A program made the position numbers and the translations under genes. Shown piece by piece: positions 54,191-64,000 of a DNA stretch of 64,000 nucleotides. The notes under the pieces are model-generated. The model was given only the letters and a program-made list of their open reading frames with translations, searched no databases and had not been told where the DNA came from. The DNA comes from Acanthaster planci (taxonomy: Eukaryota; Echinodermata; Asteroidea; Valvatida; Acanthasteridae): NCBI RefSeq assembly GCF_001949145.1, contig NW_019091440.1, positions 1,368,907 through 1,432,906 on the forward strand, written 5' to 3'. Each line of letters opens with the position of its first letter. The stretch's first letter is position 1.

Positions 54191-57100
54191 CTCACTCCAC
54201 GGCTTCCCTGTTCCCCAGTACAAGCCCAACAAGTTAATTCCAGTCTGTTTGCTCGTCAGTGTGGAGTTTTCCTCAGTGAAATAATGAACTCTGCTCCGTC
54301 GCGCATGATCGCACGGCCTACTTCAGAATTAAGGGACGACCAGGTCCACGTCTATCACCATATGGAAAGTCACTGGGAAGTTCGCTAGCTATTCAGTCCA
54401 CAAAAAAAGGAAACTGCACGTGACATAAATATTCATAGCCTCTATTTGTTTTGTTCACTGAGCTGTTTTGGGGGCGATGGTAAATTCCCCTACTGAGACA
54501 ATTGAAAGTAAGGCATCACATGATCTGTGTAGAGACGAGGAAGAAGTAAATGATGCAGTAAATTTGCTGCAAAGAATGATTTTGGGCAAATTTATTTTCA
54601 TTGGATCCGGAGGTTTCAGGACATTTTTACCGAGACGTGAATTGGGGATTGGCGTTGTATGTCCCTAATTAAATACAGGAAACGTAGTCATAGACACGTG
54701 ATGGTCACGTGAGAAAACTTTAGGCCAGTTCCTTAATCCAAGAATTGCTAAATTACGACGCAAGGCGCGATTTTCAAAAATCGTCAGCTTAATGGTTGAA
54801 GTCAGAATAGAAGAGATTTCTTTAACTGGTACCCAAACTCATCAAAACAACGGGTGACAATTTTTTTCATCGACAAATGACACTGTTTTACTCTCAAAGA
54901 GCTGGGTTATTTTGATGGAGATCCCCCTCCCGAAGACGGCAGTGCCACACCCATTAAAGTTTGGCATGCATGTCAAGACACTACGTATCTTACCAAACAT
55001 TAATGTGAAATAATTGGAACGTAGGCCTATGTGTTAGTAGTTACAGTCACTGGAATTTCAATGCTACACACATGTACCCAACGGAAATGTTTACTGGTAC
55101 ATTTTGGACTGACCTGTCTCGAGAAAATTGGCGCTACGCAAGAACGGTCAATTCGATTTTCACAAAATTGCTGCCAAAATGAGTGGACAGTGTTACTCTG
55201 AGTAGGCCTACCCCAAACGCCTACCTCCGTAAAAATGAGCCTCAACGATATAAAAAAAATTGAAACAAATTATAAAGAGTTATAACATAGTGTGGCATGG
55301 GTCGATGTCATGTGCGTGAACATCTGAGGGAGAAATCAGGGATCGTGCTGATTTTTCAAATATATGAATCCTACATTCCCCAAATGTTATACAAATTGAC
55401 GATTTCAACGGCAGTTTGTTGGTTTTGTCCGCAACGAAAATAATCCAATTAATCAATCCATCCAAAGTCACGTGGGCTCTGCAAATAACAAAGTGCGTCA
55501 GTGTATGAATTCACGTGACAATTTGGCCAACTTGGCTAGCAATTCCAAAATAAATTATTTGAAATAAAAACGTTCATTCATTTTATAATTAGCACTGCTT
55601 ACAGAATAACATATCTCGTCTAAATCCACTGCGAAATGAATAATGTTATTTGCAGTTTTCTGTTAACATTGTTGTTCATAATTTTTTCATTTATTGGACA
55701 TGCGTTCCTGGACCCCTCCACCTAAATCGGTTCGTGTGTTTCGAAGGTGGTGATGTAAATAAACAGAAGACTTCTCCAAACAAAAAATGTTTTTGGAGGG
55801 AAAAGAACCATTTTCTTCAAACTGAAGACTTTTTGTTGATAATGAGCAAAAAAAGTCAGAGTTTTGAGTCGCAGTTGCGTCACAGGAATCCAGAGTGTAA
55901 AGTACTGGTCGTTATGCGTTTTATCTTTTGAAATGTGGAAACCCGTCTATAAGATGAAGCTCGTACGCCTAAACAAGTAAATTTAGGAGATTCTGTTCAG
56001 ATTCTGATAATGTACGATCAGTGCGTGAACTGTGCGTAGCCGTGATTTGCACTAAGAGATTTTAAAGTCTATTTCTTCCAATTTGTAAAATAATGCCAGC
56101 ACAAGAAACCACTTGACGCGTCAACAAGTGTTCCAATTCCTTATTAAGACACTCATTTTGGCGGTAGACTTAGATCCCGGTCGGAAAGACAAAGTCGAGG
56201 ACATAGTTTCAAATTCCTGGGCTCATTGAGAGAAATGAAACTGAAAGCGGATCAGTGGTTGTCAATGTACACTGTACATGAAGAAAATGGATCCGGGAGA
56301 CATGTAGGCGTAAGGGTTAGTACTATTTAATGATTTAAACTTTCCAAACAAAGGAACAAATAAGAGACAAAAGGTAATGTCTGGGAATGGTCATTATTTG
56401 GATATCTTTGGGCATAGGTAAAGATGGAAACTATTTGGTTTGGGGAAAAATCCAGGAGGGAAACTACCGAAAATGGTGTGCACGACTCGACGGCGTGGAC
56501 ACGACACACAAGGTAAACCACAATAATACAGCCAACAATAACCAACAACAAGAAATAAAATCCAAAGCAATGAACAACAAATCATGAAAAGACCTGTACA
56601 CATGGTAACCTTTACGGATGATTTCACTCATGTTCCCTGCCTGGGAGAGTGGTACACACACTGGGATTTGGAAACCGCTGCTACAACAAACATACTCTCT
56701 TTACGAAATTTAATTCCCTGTATGGGCCTGTAGTGTTAGTTTCCCTCTCTGTTTCTAGAGTTCCCCCAAAGGCTAGAAGAATGTTTAGCCCCTTTGGGTG
56801 GTGAAACGAGTTTCCTTGGCTGATTCTAGCCCTGCATGCACAAGTTACTGGCAATAATACTAGAATACGGCATTTAGAAAGACACATATATAAAGATTGA
56901 GAAAGGAAAGAACAACGTGGGTTGACTTGCTCCAAGTCCCAGCATAAACCAGCTGCCAGATACCAACTATAGTCCCAAGGGTTGCAGCCTACGCTGTCAC
57001 ATATATTGACCAATCAATTAGCAGGTGATTATGGGACGATGCTGATTAGTATGACACCAGACAATACATATTAAAAATGAAAAGCATATTTATAACTATT

Positions 57101-58517
57101 CTCTTATTGGATCGCGATCTTATTATTATCATGAAGTTAACATTTATAAATTCTTAATTAAAGCAATCTTCATATCCTTAAAATATAACACTTTAATTAA
57201 TGACACACTGAAGTGTGTACTTTAGTGCATGAATTTCGAATAAATTCAGACGAGATTTTAAAACCACAAACGAACTTTGTTTCATTCTAACCATATGATA
57301 AAAAAAGAGTATTAAATCAAACCATATTCTCTTTCCTGATTGCATATCAATACAAATATTTAGCACACAGACTCAATGCACTGTTTAATAAATATTAGTT
57401 TGCGAGACTTTTAACTAATTATATCACCAGCAAAGATGCAAAGATAAGCACGTGACACAGTCACTACTGTACTTTCAAACTGATAACCTCAGCTGAAAAT
57501 AGCTGTTTGCTATTAAGCAAATACAGTTTTAAAATGATGGTTTGTTTGCGTTTAACATGTCATTTTTATCTTTATACAGATACAACTCTATGTATACATT
57601 TAAGTTTACTTCCAAGCCAGTGTTATTTATTTTCACTTTACAGAGACTTTCTTGGTGACTTTACTTCCCTTTTTGTTTCGTGTTTTATGTGCATGTCTTA
57701 TGTCTTCCTGAGTAAGAGCCGCTCTTCGAGACTGAATGGTTTGAAAAGAAGACGGACTCTATGGATCTGTAGATTCCAGATCAGTTTGGACAATTAGTCA
57801 CAAACATCAATAAGAACAATAAAGTGTCTGCGCTAATTGTAAACTTTAGAAAACAGTTCGAACATTTTAGAAAAAAGTCTAGGCCTGGTCTCCGTCTCAG
57901 TGTCAGCCACCAGATGGAAGTTTTGTTTGGCTGAGCGCGATAAGGTGATTGAAGAAAGATAATTGAAATGTTTCCATTGTGAACCTCGTAGCAACGAGAA
58001 CTCAAGGAGGGACAATCCTGTCTCTGTTATAAAACTTAGCTGCAAGGACCTATACTTGTTAAAATTGTTTTCTTTGACGATGATATCATCTGCTCCGAAT
58101 TGGATACCAGGAAATACTCGTTACAAACCGATCACTAACCCGTACCTGCTTACAAGAGGTAAAATCATTTTTGGCAAGCAACAAGGCTATAAACTCATTT
58201 AATTAGCTAAATTAATATACATGTATAGAATAAATACTATATTCTATAGAACATTCCTCTTTCTCCATATATTTAATTATTTAGGAGCATGTTTTCATAA
58301 ATAAATAAATAAAGCGAATTATTAGATATTGCAAGAGATTATCTTTTTAGGCAAAATTGCAGTGCTGTTTTTGTCCTCCAACCTGAATTCTAATGCAGAG
58401 TTTCCCTGACGGCCATACTGGAGTCACTTGTCAATTTGACGGGAATAAAGACTTGACCACCAGTATGGCCGCGTGTAAAAACGCTGTTATTGCCTGATGC
58501 GAAGAACGTCTGTCTCC
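54191..58517. other. intergenic, no supported gene
   Basis: AT-rich DNA between the two IL-17-like genes. A 66-codon + strand ORF at 54468-54668 has a protein-like start (MVNSPTETIESKASHDL) but no family, donor or partner exon. No further IL-17 exon was found here by eye. Confidence 0.4.
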
Positions 58518-61500
58518 TTAAATTTCCTTGTCTCTAGCGCAAATCCTGGCAACAGGGACTTTGATGGACGTGTTTTGCCAGCTGCAAAAAACAACAGAAC
58601 AAAATGGTGGTGACTGTTGATAGGACATGTTGTACATGCACCTCATTCTGTGGAGCCTGTCAACTCGCCGATTGTCCGGTCCTAATGACTGAGGTCTGCG
58701 CTACAAAATCGGTTCACCCCGAATCACTCTGCTGTTACTTTTGCCTTTTGCACCAAAGCTTAAAGAATATAGTGACAATGATCTGGCTCCTCAAGCCTTT
58801 TTATAGCATGAATTAACCGTTAACTATAAAAATAACCTTGTTGTTTTTCGCCCAAATCAAGAGCCCGAATGAGATTCCAAAATTCCTGCCTTCCAGAATG
58901 CGTCTATATCCAACCATGATCTAAGTAAACTACAAATCACGCGTATCACGGGGGTGAGATTACCATAAAACTACCGTCATCTCTGTGTGAACACTGGGGT
59001 TCTGAAAAGAACCGGTGGTAATCAACATTTCGGACAGTAAGCTCCGTCCGTTGTCCGGAGACTGGCGTAATACTTCTCCCTCGACTTTCATCTTCGTTGT
59101 CCGGTGGGTGCAATGCCCGACTCAGTCCATACGTGGATAGGGTTTTCAGTGCCCACCTATTCTTTGGGTTTCACTCCCACCTCTTAAGGTGTATAAAACC
59201 CTTCTCCGATTGTGTCTTCTCTACAAGTTTCTTCGGGCTTGCGAGCTAGAATGCTGAGGGCGCTTTTGAGGAATCCTTGGTTTCATTGCTAAAAACATTA
59301 GGGATAAAGTAATCAAGCAGACAGATCAAAGGACCGATGAACAGTCAAATGTTCTGGTCAAGTCATTGTGGTGGCTCTTCAAGTAGGTCTTACCTCTCGC
59401 TGCTAGATTGTCTGGTCTGCACCTGCATTGTATACATCACCATCTGGCACGAACCCTGCGCACTGTAACTAAGTTCGTCTGTATTAGGATCGATGCACGA
59501 GTTTATGCCTTTGTGGACTTCTTTGGCAAACATCAATTTGCTAGGCAACCTGAATTTAAGACAGAATGCGTGTTAGATGCGTATAGATTGGCGGTTTGGT
59601 GTCACATGGTGGCGTTGTGGAATACTGGTGGTGTGTTGAGATAGCACTTGATGCCGACTGTACAGGATACATACCAGTACATCTGACTGGATTCCCTTTA
59701 TCGAGTAAACAAACCCGTTTTCGACGTTAAGAGTGTGGACTTACAACTTGTGAACTGTAGATTTTACCCATATATCTTGTGTTTTTCACCAGGAAGTTGT
59801 CGGATATCGCGAGAAAAAAACATACAAACTGGGGTTCACTTGTCTTGTGCAAAGTCGAATACGATCGCCAGTGGTACATGGTCGACAACTTTGTAAGAAG
59901 CGGGCGATGATTGCGTACGACCAGCGACATGTGTGTAACGAAGGAAGGAAGGAAGCATGAGGGAACACGCCGCCCACACCCCTTGCCGAGGCCTGTGCGT
60001 CCCGTCCCCTGTGTGCCCCCCCTCCCCCCAAATTACAGAAGGAGAAAGAACCTGGGAATATAAAAGTCCACTTTGATTAGTGTTGTGCCTATCATTCCAT
60101 GAGAACGAGGTCGTCTAAATCCTGACTGATTCCACTTTCCAAAAAATAAGGGCCCGCAGTCAACCCGCTCCATCCCCGCCCATTGAATGCATCCTAGTCA
60201 CGTTAATGACTATCCGACCACTTGATCTAATAGTGAACTGGTAAAATGAAAAGGGTGTACGGAGGCCATGAATAGTTTTAAAAACAGTTGGAAACAATAG
60301 AGGGCGTTGTTCAACAATATTGAGTGAGAAATTGTAGCAAAACAAGAATGTATAAAGGATTGAAATTTCCAATTCCGCCAAGAACTGTGTCAAATTGTGT
60401 TCACCTTATCAGCCAGATGTCAACGACCGACCACTGCTACAGTACGGGTCGAGTACTGCATATTAAAATAGTCTTTGTAACTGCATACGTATACATTCTC
60501 TTTTATTTTTAATCACGATGGCCTATAACTTTAGTTCAGAATCAGGAAGTTCTCGGTCAGATTGCGGAAAGCCTAACACAGGATTTTTTCGTTGTGAATT
60601 CCTGATTTGGTAGCGTTTAGTATGTAGGATACTTTTTTCCTTCCTGAGTAGGTCATGCACATGAGAGCAGGATTATTAATAGTTTGTGCATTGTGACGTA
60701 ACCTGGTTCAGGATAATTAACACGCGTAGGCAAGATTAATCCAATTATCGCAGACATTGCGCGGACTGTGTCGTGTCGCTGACGTTTTTTCTCGAACGAA
60801 CTTGCCTCAGTAGAAAACTAAACTGGCGTATTAGAGGCTAACGCGTGATTCCAACCACAGTTACGATTTCATACTTACAGATTCGTATGGAGACAATAAT
60901 CATCAATTACCCTCAGAGAGGCGTTTTAGACCGTGAGGTTTACTGTCCCAGACGGATTCTAAACTTTACTTCAAACACTGAGAACATCAAATTTTATCTG
61001 GACTTTAGTCCGAGCTTGATTAAAAATGATCATGCACAATACAGAAAAAATGTCTCATTATTATAGCCATAATAATATTAGTTTTTTTTTTAATGCTGCC
61101 GTAAACGTGTACGGTTATCTCAACCCTTGTCTTTAGGGCCTTACCTGTTCATGTCTTCGTTTTCCTCATATTCGAATTCGCAAATAGCTCGAGAGGGTAA
61201 GTCTCTCTTCCGCCTGATGTCTGCTTCGCGTTTGCCGGTAGTTGATGTCTCTCCTTCAAGCTGAGCACTCCCGCTACCGCTCAGTGATACAGACAAAAGA
61301 TCTGAGAGCCTGTTTCCACTCGAGATTTCTTGCATTTGGTCGTTGCTATTGGAAAGGAATCCACTTCCACTGTTGGAGGAGAGTCCATCAGATGAAGCAC
61401 TTTGATCGTTCCTCCCACTCCCGCTGAGGTTGTTGTCGTTTATCCATTGTGAAGAGGGTCTAAGTAAATCCTGGATGGAAGCTCTTGCAACACACGCCAA

Positions 61501-61542
61501 CATCAAGACGAACAGTAACCGAACACACAAATGTGAATCTCT
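58518..61542 (-). CDS. divergent IL-17-like cytokine, first coding exon not seen
   Basis: Three minus-strand exons: 61542-61145, 59549-59394 and 58581-58518 (stop TAA), phases 0, 2, 2, all GT/AG. They mirror the last three exons of the IL-17 gene at 47-54 kb, and the terminal exon is 64 bases in both. The first one opens at TGATTGCAG|AGA and carries the signal peptide core LLFVLMLACVARAS; the ATG must lie in an upstream short exon, as in the neighbour, which I could not find. Next is a Ser/Gly/Asn-rich propeptide, then a furin-type site RRKR before DLPSRAICEFEYEENED (counterpart of the CPW-Y block). After that come RLPSKLMFAKEVHKGINSC, GSCQMVMYTMQVQ and VPVARICARDKEI. The predicted mature chain is about 92 residues. 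Cysteines are fewer: the CxC pair before the SCID position and one of the terminal CxC are lost. Confidence 0.8.
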
Positions 61543-64000
61543 CTGCAATCATGAATTAAAATCATCAATGACACGTAATATCGACAAAAATGGTGCGTTT
61601 CTTGCGAGTCTCGTGTATGAAAAGTTTTACTATCGAGTAGTTATTGGGAACGTCACGTGCTGAATTCGTAACCACAAGGTTGAGACTCAACCATGTTAAG
61701 AACAAAAGGTCGTGTACCGTTTGACATACAATTTCTGAACGTCTACGAACTTGGCAAATTAAAGTAGGAAAGAAAAGGTTTCCACCGGAGTAGTCCGTTT
61801 ACTGCACATAGGAGACTCATAGCTGTCCAACAGTTGTGGCTGCGAATCATGCACTTTCTGTGTGAGCCACTGTCTAGCGGCTTCAACTACTTCCCCTTGG
61901 ACATGCGTGTCTAAAGCCACAGCCAATGGATTCGCGGCATTGATTTAGAGGTAAGTGGGAAATGAGATTGTGCTGTTTATCGACACTGAAGCTGTATAGG
62001 AAACTAAACCCTTGAACATTTCAACCCGGAAGTCGCTGTATTTTTGTCCTGGCAGACTTTCATATCTTCATTTCCTGACTTTTTTGGAATGCAACATAAA
62101 CTATAAATTCAGACAGGTTTTGATATCGCCCATTCATTTTAATGTTCGGCGACTGTTAATTGTTTGTTGTCGTTCCTGGCCGAGATAAACAAAACACGAA
62201 CATGACACTGCATGTGTTCGTTCCCAATCAGTCAAAAAAATATCTCCGACGAAAGTATGGGTTAAGTGTTAACTAATTAATTGAGGAAGTCCTGTAGAAA
62301 TGACCATTGAAACGCAACATTTGTCTGGACTTTTCAAACATAGATCATTGTTTCCTCTTGGATCTATCAATAATCAAACCGTCAATTGTAGCGAGTTCGT
62401 TATTTGTTAATTAAGAAATCCATAGCATGCTGTTGGAAACATGGTATTACCAATGGAATTCTACTCTGTCTGCTTTTTCATTTTCACAAAAATGACACCA
62501 CTAGTCTAAAATACTTCGATTAACTTAAAAGTGCATTGCGCACTAACCACAAACAGAAATCGAAAGGGAATGCAACATCATTTGCTATATTTGTTCTTGG
62601 GTGGACATGACGTTTCATTTTCATGGTTATTTTATGTAATGGATTGAATTTGTGTTTCTCTAAAGACGTAAATAGGGGTCAATGTTTGTATTCGATGGTC
62701 GTCTTCAAGGTGAAAATACAAATCAAAAATTGATGAAGTGGTCAGTTGGTTGTTTTTTTGGGGGGGGGCATCCAAACACATCATTCAAGCCTAAGAGGGC
62801 GCCCTTGGTTTGGCTGCTGGCCACTGATTGTTTGCACACAATAATGAGGAAACCTATGATGCAAAGCACTGCTGGTACCCTGCAATTCAAACGCGTGTGT
62901 CGCGCGCGCACTTAAGTATTGATCCGCAGGGCTCCAATGACGGACAACTGAGCTTTTCGTAATCGGCACTGCAAGATGGCCGCCGGTGGCTTCAATTACT
63001 TCTGTGCTGATTAAAGGCATTGCTGTTCTACTTAATTACTGCATTATTAGAACAATAATGTATTACACAATGGCATATGAAACTTCATTATCGCAAGTCT
63101 GCAACTCGGAACTGAAGCTCTTAATAGAAATCAAAATCCACCAGAGGTTATTTGATCTGATCTTGAGCAAAATAAGTAAACCTTCTATCCGTGTGATGCA
63201 ATACTTCAGATCAATAAATAAGGAACCAGGGAAAATTGATCGAAAGTCCCGAGGCACTTAGACAGACAAGTCGGAGAACTGATACGAGATAGTTCCGCAA
63301 ACACTATTGTACATGACACACGTTCAGACGTGAACGTATAAAAATCGGACTTGCTGTGTTGCATTGAGTACGGTACTAAATTATAGCAGAAAGCAAAACT
63401 TTAAAAATCATGTTTCTTTTTTATCCAGTTGATGGATAGGTAGAATTAATAATGTACTGAAAATGTTGATACAAAGATACGAATCTATTTTTGAATTAAC
63501 ATTTGTGAAAATATGAGTTCATAAGATCAGTTCCCGGATCCTAGATTTCAACTGTGATGTCACAGCATTTTGATTGCACAATGCAGGATATCCCAACATT
63601 TAGGCAGTGGTCGGAGTAGTCGAAAGTTTGACCAGTGTCCAGGTCACCAAATGTCATTGTCCACAACCCCGTATCCTTGAATACCCAGTTCAATTAATAT
63701 GAGTTCTTTGGCACACCGATTTCGTTCAATTTCCTTTACAAGCCGATCTACTTGAGCGGACAACTTCTGTTTACACTACCAGGGGTCAATATGAAACAAT
63801 GTACCAGTAAAGCTTGGAAAAATGATTCAGAATAATAGTTTTAATTCGGGTTACAGGCTTCATTTTAATACGTAATTGATTCCTCTTGGTTCGAAATCAT
63901 TTTGAGAGGTCAATTTTCTGCGCACTGATACAAGAATCTAATCACGGTGATCGCAAACAGTGTCGTGGGTTGGTGGATCTGGATAGAACTCTACACTTAA
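61543..64000. other. upstream flank of second IL-17-like gene, no exon found
   Basis: This should contain or precede the missing first exon of the second IL-17-like gene. I looked for a minus-strand ATG with a nearby phase-0 donor and found none convincing. A YY1-like GCAAGATGGCCGCCGG occurs at 62971 on the + strand, but the frame closes after 12 codons. Confidence 0.4.

Noticed and set aside
62971-63011. YY1-like start AAGATGGCCGCC on the + strand
   Set aside because: The frame closes after 12 codons, and no donor gives a joinable exon within the window.

Overview
This is a window of invertebrate animal nuclear DNA: AT-rich, genes split by introns with GT/AG borders, one 481-base assembly gap, and many small inverted-repeat elements. 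Two genome-wide motifs recur: the palindromic hexamer series TACATG/ACATGT and the octamer GCGCCCTC. With IL-17-type cytokines and Ly6/uPAR proteins present, I favour an invertebrate deuterostome, most likely an echinoderm. That placement is an inference. None of the coding models below is an uninterrupted ORF; I built each by joining exons by hand at splice sites with matching phases.

Layout, left to right. 1-3.3 kb is mostly non-coding, with a 57-bp tandem duplication and a tRNA-like SINE remnant. 3.7-5.6 kb (-) is a three-exon Ly6/uPAR GPI-anchored protein. 7.4-11.3 kb (+) is ribosomal protein S11, with a Tc1-like element in its third intron. 11.4-17 kb has no supported gene but several MITEs. 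17.1-27.9 kb (-) is a nine-exon Phafin (PLEKHF) gene, PH plus FYVE, with an unidentified + strand coding-like exon pair nested in its introns. 28.95-29.43 kb is the assembly gap. 29.6-30.5 kb (+) is ribonuclease kappa (RNASEK). 33.6-39.9 kb (-) is a ten-exon protein with two cyclic-nucleotide-binding domains. 42.0-42.1 kb (-) holds a short 6-pyruvoyl-tetrahydropterin-synthase-like fragment. 42.7-46.7 kb (-) holds the last exon of a second Ly6 gene and a candidate signal-peptide exon. 47.0-53.8 kb (-) is a complete IL-17-like cytokine gene with a TATA promoter, two NF-kB-like sites and an AP-1 site. 58.5-61.5 kb (-) is a second, divergent IL-17-like gene lacking only its first coding exon.

The most notable region is the right third: two IL-17 genes in tandem on one strand, with the same intron phases and a terminal exon of exactly the same length, but strongly different N-terminal regions and cysteine sets. 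The left two thirds are housekeeping (RPS11, RNASEK, Phafin endosomal adaptor). RNASEK (V-ATPase/endocytosis) and Phafin (endosomal PI3P reader) both act on endosomes and lie near each other, but nothing here shows that they are functionally linked. The repeats include at least one four-copy foldback family.
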